This document shows, piece by piece, positions 49,301 to 57,019 of a DNA stretch of 64,000 bases (position 1 is the stretch's first letter; each line of letters starts with the position of its first letter). The stretch spans positions 310,001 through 374,000 of the forward strand of contig JAWPMT010000002.1 in NCBI GenBank assembly GCA_033344775.1, read 5' to 3'. A model generated the notes under the pieces. It saw only the letters and a list, made by a program, of their open reading frames with translations, was not told the DNA's origin and searched no databases. Source of the stretch: Cytophagales bacterium. GTDB taxonomy: Bacteria; Bacteroidota; Bacteroidia; Cytophagales; Cyclobacteriaceae. Position numbers and translations under genes: made by a program.

Positions 49301-52281
49301 TGGACGTGTCGCAAGCACCTGAAAAGGAGTTGTCAAAAATTGAGTACCTGCCAATGACCGAGAGGAAGACCTTGCTGGAAACCTTTAACCAATCTCAGGT
49401 TTCATTTCAGGAGAACACCACTATTCTTGATACGATTACCGAAAAGGCAGCCAGGTCTTCTGAAAAAATAGCCATAACTGCAAATAATCAGCAGGTATCT
49501 TGTGCTCAACTCCAGGCACAATCAGACCATCTTGCTCAATATCTTTTGGCACAGGGAGTGGGAGAGCATTCAATCGTTGCACTTTGTTATCCGCGCACTT
49601 CGGAAATGATTGTTGGCATTCTTGGTATCATGAAATCTGGAGCCACCTATCTGCCAATAGATGCTTCCTATCCGTTAGAAAGAATCGATTTTATTTTGAA
49701 GGATAGTCAATGCGATTTCATTCTATCAAATACGGCAATTAGTGAGTTTCTCCCACAGGGGAGTCAGTTGATTTGTTTAGATGATCAGGCCGTTTGGCGA
49801 CCGTTGGATAATAAGGTAACATTACCTAAAGTAGAATTCCATTCAAGGGCGTACATCATCTACACATCTGGGACCACAGGCAATCCAAAAGGCGTGATGG
49901 TGTCTCATCAAAACCTGTATAACTTCTTTCAAGGGTTGAACAGTCGATTTGACCAACAGGAAGAGGTGGAGACCTGGCTAGCAACCACAACGATAAATTT
50001 CGATATCTCGATTCTAGAACTTCTATGGACGCTTAGTAACGGGCATCATGTGGTCTTGCAGCAAGACCGGGCTATTCCGCCGACAGACTATGGCGATATG
50101 AAATTAAGCTTGTTCTACTTTGCCGCACAGCAAGAAGTAACCGCGGAAAATAAGTACAAATTATTGCTTGAAGGGGCTCAGTTTGCGGATACACATGGAT
50201 TTGAGAGCATATGGGTACCTGAAAGGCACTTTCATGAATTTGGTGATCAATTTCCTAATCCTGCAGTGGCTGCTGCTGCAGTAGCGGCTGTGACCTCAAA
50301 TGTCAAGATTCGATCAGGTAGTGTGGTATTGCCATTGCATAATACGATTCGTGTGGCAGAAGAATGGGCAATGGTCGATAACCTGAGTGAAGGACGTGTA
50401 GAGCTATCCATCGCTTCAGGTTGGCACCCTAACGATTTTGTATTGGCTCCGGAAGCTTATTCTAATCGTCATCAGGTGATGAAGGAACAGATCAAAGAAC
50501 TTAAAAACCTTTGGGGGGGCGGTCACATTACTTTAAAAAATGGTGTAGGAGACGATTATCAATTTACAGTACATCCCAAGCCTATTCAAAAGTCACTTAA
50601 AGTCTGGATTACTGCATCAGGAAGTATTGAAACATTTAGATATGCAGGTACAATTGGTGCCAATGTCTTGACGCACTTATTGGGACAAAGCAAAGAGGAG
50701 CTAGGTGAAAAAATCACAGCTTATCATGAATCATTGAGGCTCAATGGTTATGATCCCAAAGACCATGTAGTGGCGCTGATGCTGCACACTTTTGTGTGTG
50801 ACAACTCGAACAAGGCAAAAGAAATTGTTGAGGAACCTTTTAAAAACTATTTACGGAACTCCATTGGGTTGCTGGAACCTATGGCCAGGAAGGAGGGGCT
50901 CGATACGAGCAACCAACATGACATAGAAGCAGTTGTAGAGATGGGATTCCAGCGGTATTATCAAGCCAATGGATTATTTGGTACTCCGAATGAGTGCCTC
51001 AATAAAATAAAGGAATTCAAGGAAATCGGAGTACGTGAAATTGCCTGCCTGATCGACTTTGGAATAGCCACGGATATTGTGGTTGATCACCTTGACGACC
51101 TAAATGAACTGAAAGAGTCCATCAAACGGCATGGCAAACAATATCGTTTTCTATCTGATAGCCTGAAGCAACACGATCCTACTTCCGTCATGATCAAGCG
51201 ACATGCGGTTACCAGTTTGCAGGCAACACCATCGCTAATTCAGGAATTAATACTAGAAAAAGATGGTGAAAATTCACTGAAACAGATCGAGCGATTGTTG
51301 ATTGGAGGAGAAGCGCTGGCACAATCTTTATCAGACAGCCTTATTGCACTTCGGGGTAAATCTCATTTCAACATGTATGGCCCCACGGAAACGACTATTT
51401 GGTCGTCTGTCAAAGAGATAAGGGATCAGCATCCTGTTAGCATAGGTAAGCCCCTGGCCAATACGCAACTGTATGTTTTGGATAAGTCTAAGCAAATGGT
51501 TCCAATAGGTGTCCCGGGAGAATTATACATAGCAGGAGAGGGGGTGTCAATGGGATACCTTGAACGTGAACAATTGACCAAAGAACGTTTTGTAGATAAC
51601 CCATTTTTAAAAGGGGCACTTATGTATAAAACAGGCGATTTGGTCCGATGGTCCGAAGAGGGAGATCTTGAGTACATAGGTCGGAATGATTTTCAAATTA
51701 AACTCAATGGTCACAGGATAGAATTAAGTGAAATTGAAAGAAAAGCCGAGGAATATGATGGTATTGATCAATGTGTTGTAGTGCCGATAGAACGCAATGA
51801 TTTTAAGCATCTGACGGCCTACATTCAAGTAAATCACACATTTTCAAAGGAAAAACTAGTCAATCATTTAAAGCTAAACCTGCCCAATTACATGGTTCCG
51901 GAACAGTTTATAGAGGTAACGGATTACCCTAAAACTGCGAACGGAAAGCTCGACAGAAAAACGCTGGCTGCCCAAAAATTAAATTTTGAAATCGATCGTA
52001 CTTTGGCTGCCCCTTCCAATGAAACGGAAGAGCAGCTACTAGAAATATGGCGAGAGATGCTTGGTGTGGAAGGAATTGGTGTAGACCAAAATTTTATTGA
52101 GCTGGGAGGTAACTCGATCAGGGCCATACTGCTCATCAATAAAATCCGGGAGATCTTAGCGATTGAGATCAGCCTTCAAGAACTCTTTTTGCATCCTACC
52201 ATTTCAGGTCTGGCATCCATCATCATCGAAAAAACAGAAGAGGTGTCTGAAAAGGAGTATGCCAACGAAATGACCATATAA
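43321..52281 (+). CDS. NRPS2: docking-C-A(Dab?)-T-E-C-A(Gly, with inserted monooxygenase)-T
   Basis: The 2986-residue enzyme starts at TTG, overlapping the previous stop by four bases (TTGA). Residues 1-60 match a TubC-type N-terminal docking domain (INQIIERLQASEIKLEL, then ELIALVREFKTELIEEI-like helix). Then follow C 76-514 (HHIISDA near 209), A6 524-1010, T near 1057, E 1114-1557, a D-accepting-type C 1580-2017 (HHILMDA near 1719), a split A7 (about 2037-2257 and 2625-2880) and T near 2925. A6 has code DIWQLTADDK, closest to the diaminobutyrate code DIWELTTDDK as I recall it. A7 has code DILQLGMIWK, identical to the Gly code of NRPS0. A luciferase-like monooxygenase of about 365 residues sits inside A7. 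Predicted output is D-Dab then alpha-oxidised Gly. The tail YANEMTI may dock onto the next enzyme. Confidence 0.96.
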   Translation: MKPSINQIIERLQASEIKLELDEHDKLSLVCRKDLNVPPELIALVREFKTELIEEIKSHRSSSGEVITEAPEREVYPLSSSQKSLWILNQFEGGALAYNNPSVVALDHSYDIELLSQAINEVMARHEILRTVFVEDDQGEVGQKILPVAHVDLSIKTIDLSESEEALKEAEAYISDDSYAPFDLEKGPLIRVAFFVLNAQKILFYYNLHHIISDAWSMQLLNRDTLAIYEALKSGKTAELPDLNIHYKDYAFWQQEQLAGEVMDGHRKFWLEQFSGDTPLLDLPISKLRPKVKTYNGRRLATSFSQNLTQKIEVFAKQEGTSLFVVIMSAWYAFFHRYCSINNIVLGTSLAGREHPELENQLGFYIRTLALKCQIEDGDTFLQVCKKTKRLVIEAIKHQSYPFDLLVEELVFKRDQSRSPIFDIMVTFLNSNVTSDQNHVKSGTITDLGESMSRFDMDITFEQYGDSIYFELDFNTDIYEQASVERFMSHFSEIISALLDEPTEKISQIDYLSPKERNLLLNDFNDTYVEIDESKSFIDHFGEQVSKSPDAIAVKFGDKTLSYQELEQRSNQLAHYLSKEFSPAKGDLIAVTIDRSDWLVVSILAIFKLRGVYVPIDPTYPEERIAYLLEDSQCKYLLDESIIREFSDHISSYPKDDLTLKPDGQDVAYVIYTSGSTGKPKGAIISHVGLLNHLLAMEQNLHLDASTKIAQTAPQTFDISIWQLLNALITGGSTIVYDGQLLLDPGSFLSHLFEDEVNILQLVPSYLNSLLEIDDSEKKLKRLSYLLVTGEKVDWSIVDRWFQLYPDIKVVNAYGPAEASDDVTLHTMDSVPAGSQVSIGKPIMNTQLYVVDEYLALCPMEVVGEICISGICLGQGYLNRPELTAERFIPNPFVEGERMYRTGDMGRWLPDGTMEYLGRKDDQVKVRGYRIELGEIEHYLLAFEGVSQGAVIARNLSGRGAELIGYMVMEKGDVSEVRTHLQHVLPSYMVPSHLVELETLPLTPNGKLDKKALPDPEQAKTEAMAYVPPRNQAEEVLVQAMEEVLKRDGIGIGDNFFELGGDSIKSIQITSRLKQKGFGLKVQDILRNPEVGVLSTFMSSLEKSEMDQSEVTGDVVITPVQADFFNASYISQHHHNNQSVLLQSSERIDMDQMSRCLDYLTVHHDALRMVFQQGNEGWQQRNRPSSEGERFSLVEIDLRSEADEQARMDSYGQTEQASIDLAQGPLLKALCFRLSDDDRLGLIIHHLVIDGVSWRILLEDLSTLYGQAMSGSPFALPPKTDSYQRWARELKDHATTAVMQAEHGYWQDQLVRHTDQLPVDGEAGQVLVYDTKKGFSLPTDITQLLSEQVHGVYNTDINDLLLTSLGLALREVFGANSVSVLLEGHGREEILDSLDISRTVGWFTSMYPYVLEVGALEEDMALVHVKESLRQVPNKGIGYGVLAHLGQRFPEAFEPSIEFNYLGDFGDNAAGSSDGIFSYAAEDETIGNEIGEENGSEAKLSIGGMTVSGSLSLWISYSSRQYDQSTIDQLLKAYESQLRSMILRLSSHKEKLLTPSDLTFKGLSIKELNSLNSDGGIEDVYPLSPLQSGIYFHWLADSSTSLYFEQVSYTLRSSIIEEGILRQAYEQLIERHGVLRTSFRNDLEGLPLQVVHKSPGVEKSFSYGVLPAGMSVAERQAYIAERKLADRAKGFDLGTVGQMRLLVLEIEENLYEFIWSHHHILMDAWCISQLVNDFYLLMRGEQLSSPPRPYAHYIGWLEALDQQQSATYWKDYLSGYTDLAEAPFKKQVLVEERNLQEEQLVISGQQYRLLLELCKKAGVTQSNLIHALWGFLLSKYNNTQDVVFGSVVSGRPPQLTGVEHMIGLFINTIPFRVRYQSSDTALDLIKRVQEASIGSTSHHYMNLSEVQSQSELGMNLMDHVLVFENYPVEESLAKGNDPSFEIEQIEVYEENNFDFSIWVCPTADELHIVFKYDQSIYSDKAITRSLNHFHQLIMDVSQAPEKELSKIEYLPMTERKTLLETFNQSQVSFQENTTILDTITEKAARSSEKIAITANNQQVSCAQLQAQSDHLAQYLLAQGVGEHSIVALCYPRTSEMIVGILGIMKSGATYLPIDASYPLERIDFILKDSQCDFILSNTAISEFLPQGSQLICLDDQAVWRPLDNKVTLPKVEFHSRAYIIYTSGTTGNPKGVMVSHQNLYNFFQGLNSRFDQQEEVETWLATTTINFDISILELLWTLSNGHHVVLQQDRAIPPTDYGDMKLSLFYFAAQQEVTAENKYKLLLEGAQFADTHGFESIWVPERHFHEFGDQFPNPAVAAAAVAAVTSNVKIRSGSVVLPLHNTIRVAEEWAMVDNLSEGRVELSIASGWHPNDFVLAPEAYSNRHQVMKEQIKELKNLWGGGHITLKNGVGDDYQFTVHPKPIQKSLKVWITASGSIETFRYAGTIGANVLTHLLGQSKEELGEKITAYHESLRLNGYDPKDHVVALMLHTFVCDNSNKAKEIVEEPFKNYLRNSIGLLEPMARKEGLDTSNQHDIEAVVEMGFQRYYQANGLFGTPNECLNKIKEFKEIGVREIACLIDFGIATDIVVDHLDDLNELKESIKRHGKQYRFLSDSLKQHDPTSVMIKRHAVTSLQATPSLIQELILEKDGENSLKQIERLLIGGEALAQSLSDSLIALRGKSHFNMYGPTETTIWSSVKEIRDQHPVSIGKPLANTQLYVLDKSKQMVPIGVPGELYIAGEGVSMGYLEREQLTKERFVDNPFLKGALMYKTGDLVRWSEEGDLEYIGRNDFQIKLNGHRIELSEIERKAEEYDGIDQCVVVPIERNDFKHLTAYIQVNHTFSKEKLVNHLKLNLPNYMVPEQFIEVTDYPKTANGKLDRKTLAAQKLNFEIDRTLAAPSNETEEQLLEIWREMLGVEGIGVDQNFIELGGNSIRAILLINKIREILAIEISLQELFLHPTISGLASIIIEKTEEVSEKEYANEMTI
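50098..51190 (+). other. Luciferase-like monooxygenase domain inserted in the Gly adenylation domain
   Basis: Between the A4-type motif (INFDISILELL) and the A5 region (LQATPSL ... NMYGPTETT) lies a complete flavin-dependent luciferase-like domain (about residues 2260-2620 of NRPS2). It shows KLSLFYFA, DTHGFESIWVPERHFHEFG, SGSVVLPLHNTIRVAEEWAM, LSIASGWHPNDF and a C-terminal RRHGKQ-like segment (IKRHGKQYRF). This matches the MupA/Atu3671 luciferase-like family of natural-product clusters. Comparable oxygenase insertions in glycine modules of myxothiazol and melithiazol synthetases alpha-hydroxylate glycine; here the reaction is inferred. Confidence 0.9.
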
Positions 52282-52283
52282 CT

Positions 52284-55200
52284 GTGAGAAACAATTTGAT
52301 CAAATCAATGGAAAAGGATATGAGGGAATTACTAATGGAGTTGGAAAAGAACGAAATTGATATTTCGGTTCAGGATGGAAACCTTAAGTTAAAATTCAAT
52401 TCAAAAACACTCCCCAATGACTTAGTGGCCAAAATAAAGGTCAATAAAGAGGAATTGATTAACTATTTGACACGGGACCCCAATTCAATTCCTTTAGTCC
52501 CAGACTCAGAAGAAGGGTATGTGCTATCTTCAGCGCAATATCGTATTTGGGTTCAATCACACTTTGAGCAAGCACGCACCATTTATAATGAGCCTGGATA
52601 CTTTGAGCTTGCTGGCAACTACGATTTTGAATTGTTTGAAAAAGCCATTGCTTCTGTAATTGACAGGCATGAAGTGTTAAGGACTGTTTTTAAAGAGGAT
52701 TCAAGTGGCAATATCAAACAGTGGGTCATCCCTTCTTCGGAGTTCGACTTGTCAATAGCTCATGAAGATTATACCGACAGGCCTAACGCCAGACAAGAGG
52801 TAATCGACTTTATTGAACAAGATTCAAAAGTTGCTTTCGATCTGGATAAAGCTCCATTGTTTAGGATCACCTTATTTCACCTGGCAGGGCAAGAACATAT
52901 CTTTTACATCAATCTGCATCACATCATAAGCGATGGATGGTCCATTGAAGTACTTAAAAAGGATGTATTCGCGTTCTATCAATACCATAGTCAAAGGTCA
53001 TTTTTAGAGTTACAGCCACTTTCAATTCAATATAAAGATTATGCAGCGTGGCAAGTCAATCAGTTGCAACATCCTCTTTTTGAGAAGCATGAAAAATATT
53101 GGTTAAACAGGCTTTCGGGAAATTTGCCGGTACTGGACCTTCCTTCCTCTAAAATCCGCCCAAAAGTGAAAACTTTCCGTGGACGACATTTGTCTACGAG
53201 CATATCTTCACAAGAAGCTGATCGCCTAAGGGAATTCAATAAGCTAAATGGTGGGACCATGTTTGTGGGGTTGATGGCGAGCTGGACCGCACTTTTGTAT
53301 CGTTACACACAAGAGCAGGATATCATTATCGGCAGTCCTATTGCCGGCAGGGACCATAAGCAATTGGAAGACCAGATAGGGTTGTACCTCAATACAATAG
53401 CTGTTAGAAATGAGGTAAAACCGGAAGATGATTTTCTTACGTTGTATGACCGGGTAAAAACCAGCGTATTATCTGCATACGACCATTGGGCTTATCCTTT
53501 CGATCATTTGGTAGAGCAGCTTAACCTTCCAAGGGATACTTCAAGGAATCCGATCTTTGATTTTATGATGGTGTTACAGAATCAACAAGAACACCAATCA
53601 CAATTATTTGACAGCTCCTCCCAGGCACATGATGATCAAGTACATGACCTTGGACCCGCCAATCCCAAATTTGATATAGACCTTTCAATTAGTGATGATG
53701 AACAAGGTATTCGACTAAATCTATTATTCAATGAAGATGTATATGATAAGGCGATCATCGTAGGCCTGTTGCGTCACTATAAGCAATTATTGGCTCAACT
53801 GATCACTAATCCTGGTGAACGGATCACCGATCATACCTATCTCACCGATGATGAAAAACACCGTTTACTTGTTGAGTTCAATGATACGGACACTGATTTC
53901 CCGGAAGAAAAAACTATAGTTGACCTTTTTCGGGACAAAGCAGTGTCATTTCCTGAAAAAGTAGCGATCAAGTGCGTATCAAGAGAGATTACTTACCGTC
54001 AGTTGGAGGAAACCTCAAACAAATTGGCATCTTATCTTATCGCAAATCATGGTGTTGAAAGAGGAGGACGTGTTGGCTTATTGATAGAAAAGAATGAATG
54101 GCAGATCATTTCCATTTTGGCGATCCTGAAGACTGGCGCTGCTTATGTTCCAATGGATGCTGAGGCTCCTGACGAAAGGTTGACTTATATAAAAAGTGAT
54201 AGTCAATGCAAGGTGATCGTTGATAACCTGGAATTGCAGAGATTTCAGGATAATGAGAAACAATATGCAGTTGATCCGCCTGCAGTGATATCATCCCCTG
54301 ATGATTTGGTTTATATCATATATACTTCGGGTACCACAGGTAAACCGAAAGGTGTAAAAATAAAGACCAGATCTTTGGTCAACTATGTATGTTGGAGTAT
54401 TCGACAATATAACATTACGGAAAAGGATGTAGTAGGCAAACACCTCAGTCTGGCCTATGATGCGTGTGTAGAAGAAATTTATCCCACAATTCTTTCAGGA
54501 GCTACACTTCAGTATATCTCCAAAGAAACCATTGTAGATGCTGCTGAACTTAAAGCTTTTACAGAAAATAAAGGCATTACCGTATTGCCTCTTCCGCCGG
54601 TCCTTTGTGAAGCATTCTTTAAACTAAGTAATGATTCTTTAAGGATGATGATCACTGGGGGAGAACGATTATCCTTTTTCAAGAAGCAACCTTTTCCTGT
54701 CTACAATCATTATGGACCTACGGAAACTACGGTCACGTGTTTGACCTATGAAATACAGGAAGGTCAAACCAATATTCCTATTGGAAGACCCGTAGCGAAT
54801 ACCAGAGTATACATCCTGGATCCCTTCGGTCAGCCATGTCCTATTGGCGTGCCAGGTGAGTTATTCATTGGAGGGGTTGGACTTGCAGAAGGTTACTTTG
54901 AGAGTGAAGAACTAACGAAAAGTCGATTTGTAACTTTTCCTTCCATCGCTGAAAAGAGGCTGTATAAAACAGGGGATAATTGTAAGTGGAATGCAGCCGG
55001 TAACATTGAATTTTTGGGTCGTGAAGACAATCAGGTAAAAGTGAGAGGGTATAGGATTGAACTGGATGAAATTGGACTTGCCCTACAATTAAAAAGTACG
55101 ATCAAAAATGCTGTGGCCGTGGTGGAAGGTGAGGGCAGCAACAAAATCATTGTTGCTTATTTTTCTTCTGAAGTTGAAGAGCGCCTAGTAAGTATCAAAA

Positions 55201-55646
55201 AACACCTTTCCAGAAGCTTACCTGCTTATATGATTCCAAGTTTATTCATCCAATTGACGTCATTTCCCCTCACATCTAATGAGAAGATTGATATGGATGC
55301 ATTAAATCAATCCATTGGAACCCCAGTAAAGGATAAATACATGGCTCCAAAATTGGAGATAGAGGTAAAACTAGTTCAGATCCTTGCTGCAGAAATTGAA
55401 AAAGAGGAGGAGAGTATAGGTATCCATGATAACTTTTTTGATTTAGGATTGAACTCAATAAGCATGGTAAAAATGCTTAAAACAATTAACAGTGAACTTA
55501 TGTCCAATATCAGTGTCGTTGATCTATTTGAATGTCCGAGCATTCGAGACCTGGCGATGCATATTGAAGCAAGAAAAACAGGACAATATCAGGATTCAGA
55601 GGCGGAAGAAGCGCCTGACTTAAACGAAATAATTGATCTATTCTAA
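52284..55646 (+). CDS. NRPS3: docking-C-A(unassigned)-T
   Basis: The 1120-residue single-module synthetase begins at GTG two bases after the previous stop; an ATG eight codons later (52308) is an alternative start and would keep the whole docking domain. Residues about 9-65 form a TubC-like docking domain (MRELLMELEKNEIDISV, then a LVAKIKVNKEELINYL helix). C runs about 79-525 with HHIISDG near 212, A8 about 533-1012 and T near 1051 (LGLNSISM). The A8 code is DAEPIGHVTK. It resembles DAE-type codes I associate loosely with basic residues, but I do not assign it. No E or TE domain follows, so the chain must pass to another enzyme, probably the convergent NRPS or one beyond the edge. The C-terminus (DLNEIIDLF) looks like a docking tail. 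The stop overlaps the aminotransferase ATG by one base. Confidence 0.94.
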   Translation: MRNNLIKSMEKDMRELLMELEKNEIDISVQDGNLKLKFNSKTLPNDLVAKIKVNKEELINYLTRDPNSIPLVPDSEEGYVLSSAQYRIWVQSHFEQARTIYNEPGYFELAGNYDFELFEKAIASVIDRHEVLRTVFKEDSSGNIKQWVIPSSEFDLSIAHEDYTDRPNARQEVIDFIEQDSKVAFDLDKAPLFRITLFHLAGQEHIFYINLHHIISDGWSIEVLKKDVFAFYQYHSQRSFLELQPLSIQYKDYAAWQVNQLQHPLFEKHEKYWLNRLSGNLPVLDLPSSKIRPKVKTFRGRHLSTSISSQEADRLREFNKLNGGTMFVGLMASWTALLYRYTQEQDIIIGSPIAGRDHKQLEDQIGLYLNTIAVRNEVKPEDDFLTLYDRVKTSVLSAYDHWAYPFDHLVEQLNLPRDTSRNPIFDFMMVLQNQQEHQSQLFDSSSQAHDDQVHDLGPANPKFDIDLSISDDEQGIRLNLLFNEDVYDKAIIVGLLRHYKQLLAQLITNPGERITDHTYLTDDEKHRLLVEFNDTDTDFPEEKTIVDLFRDKAVSFPEKVAIKCVSREITYRQLEETSNKLASYLIANHGVERGGRVGLLIEKNEWQIISILAILKTGAAYVPMDAEAPDERLTYIKSDSQCKVIVDNLELQRFQDNEKQYAVDPPAVISSPDDLVYIIYTSGTTGKPKGVKIKTRSLVNYVCWSIRQYNITEKDVVGKHLSLAYDACVEEIYPTILSGATLQYISKETIVDAAELKAFTENKGITVLPLPPVLCEAFFKLSNDSLRMMITGGERLSFFKKQPFPVYNHYGPTETTVTCLTYEIQEGQTNIPIGRPVANTRVYILDPFGQPCPIGVPGELFIGGVGLAEGYFESEELTKSRFVTFPSIAEKRLYKTGDNCKWNAAGNIEFLGREDNQVKVRGYRIELDEIGLALQLKSTIKNAVAVVEGEGSNKIIVAYFSSEVEERLVSIKKHLSRSLPAYMIPSLFIQLTSFPLTSNEKIDMDALNQSIGTPVKDKYMAPKLEIEVKLVQILAAEIEKEEESIGIHDNFFDLGLNSISMVKMLKTINSELMSNISVVDLFECPSIRDLAMHIEARKTGQYQDSEAEEAPDLNEIIDLF

Positions 55647-56911
55647 TGAGTACAACTAGCCCCTTAAATCACATTGAAATGAACACATTACCCGTAGTAG
55701 ACTTTGAGACCAGTATTGAAGACTTTGAGTCTAATGTGAGGTTTTATTCCCGTCTGTTCCCCACGGTATTTTCTACTGGAAAAGGCTGTTTTCTTGTCGA
55801 TACCGATGGCGAGCAGTACTTTGATTTTTTCAGTGGCTCTGGTTCATTGAATTACGGTCATAATGAGCCTGAAATGAAAGGAGCTATGATTGACTATCTG
55901 ATGAAAGACGGAATCATCAATAGTCTGGATCAAGCGACTGAAGCAAAACAGGCTTTTATGCGTGCGTTCCAGGACAATGTATTGGAGCCCAGAGGTATGA
56001 TGTACAAAATGCAGTTTTGTGGTCCTACGGGCACCAACAGTATTGAGGCTGCCATTAAACTAGCGCGTAAGTACACGAAACGTGAGAAGATTGTGTATTT
56101 CCAAAATTCTTTTCATGGCATGACGTATGGATCCATGTCCGTTTCTGGGATGAGGAGCCGTGCAACCCACCCTGACTATTTTAAACAGACCGTTGAAATT
56201 CCATTTGCTCAAGATGATCCGAATCTTGTGGCGCTTGATAATCTCATCAGCAATAGTGATCCCAACGAGATGCCGGCTGCTATTCTCCTGGAAATTGTCC
56301 AGGCTGAAGGTGGTATGAATGTGGCACCCACGCTTTGGCTTCAACAACTTCAAGAGATAGCAAAACAGCACGGAATCCTGATCATCGTGGACGATATCCA
56401 GGCGGGTTGTGGCAGAACAGGTACGTTTTTTAGTTTTGAACCATCCGGGCTATCACCAGATATCATTTGCCTGTCTAAATCATTGTCAGGTCTGGGTTTA
56501 CCATTTGCAATGAACTTGCTCAAAGACCACCTTGATTGTTGGAATGCTGGTGAGCATAATGGTACATTTCGTGGCAACAATCTTGCTTTTATCACTGGTG
56601 CCAAGGCAAGCGAATACTGGAAGACAGATGAATTTCAGAATTCGGTTCAAGAAAAAGCACGACTCATTGACGGTTTTTTTGATTATCTGAACCATCAGTC
56701 ATCATATCAACTGAAGGGTCGAGGACTGATGAGGGGACTCTTTGTTGGTAATGCGGAAAGAGCAGAAGATCTTCAAGTGAAACTGTTTGAAAACAATGTT
56801 TTAGTGGATATATGTGGTAAAAATAGTGACATACTAAAGCTCATGCCCCCAATAAATATTAGCAAAAAAGAACTACTTAATGGGTTAGAGGTGATAAAGA
56901 CAGTAGTGTGA
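55646..56911 (+). CDS. Diaminobutyrate--2-oxoglutarate aminotransferase (EctB-like)
   Basis: The 421-residue protein is a class III PLP aminotransferase closest in pattern to EctB/Dat. Its N-terminal part, ESNVRFYSRLFPTVFSTGKG and FFSGSGSLNYGHN, is the EctB signature, followed by FCGPTGTNSIEAAIKLAR, the cofactor Asp in VDDIQAGCGRTG and Lys278 in LSKSLSGLGLP. It converts aspartate semialdehyde and glutamate into L-2,4-diaminobutyrate and 2-oxoglutarate in the cytosol. The ectoine genes ectA and ectC are absent around it, and its start overlaps the NRPS3 stop (TAATG). It therefore most likely supplies Dab to the peptide synthetase, in agreement with the Dab-like code of NRPS2's first module. 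A stem-loop terminator follows the gene. Confidence 0.9.
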   Translation: MSTTSPLNHIEMNTLPVVDFETSIEDFESNVRFYSRLFPTVFSTGKGCFLVDTDGEQYFDFFSGSGSLNYGHNEPEMKGAMIDYLMKDGIINSLDQATEAKQAFMRAFQDNVLEPRGMMYKMQFCGPTGTNSIEAAIKLARKYTKREKIVYFQNSFHGMTYGSMSVSGMRSRATHPDYFKQTVEIPFAQDDPNLVALDNLISNSDPNEMPAAILLEIVQAEGGMNVAPTLWLQQLQEIAKQHGILIIVDDIQAGCGRTGTFFSFEPSGLSPDIICLSKSLSGLGLPFAMNLLKDHLDCWNAGEHNGTFRGNNLAFITGAKASEYWKTDEFQNSVQEKARLIDGFFDYLNHQSSYQLKGRGLMRGLFVGNAERAEDLQVKLFENNVLVDICGKNSDILKLMPPINISKKELLNGLEVIKTVV

Positions 56912-56976
56912 TCTTGTCAGCTATTTTATACTATACTTGATTAAATCCTTGAGCTCATAATCATTCCTACGAAACC

Positions 56977-57006
56977 AAGGCATTGTCAAGTCAATGGCAA
57001 TGCCTT
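56977..57006. terminator. Stem-loop between convergent genes, probable bidirectional terminator
   Basis: A perfect nine-base stem, AAGGCATTG pairing with CAATGCCTT, has a 12-base loop. It sits between the stops of the plus-strand aminotransferase and the minus-strand NRPS. On the plus strand it is followed by a short TTTT; the minus-strand T run is weak. Confidence 0.6.
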
Positions 57007-57019
57007 CCTGTTTTGATTG

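Noticed and set aside
50098-51190. Possibility that the luciferase-like segment marks a frameshift or chimeric assembly
   Set aside because: The frame is continuous, both A-domain halves are complete at the junctions, and such insertions are a known architecture.
55646-56911. Ectoine biosynthesis as the role of the EctB-like gene
   Set aside because: No ectA or ectC beside it, and it is translationally coupled to an NRPS gene.
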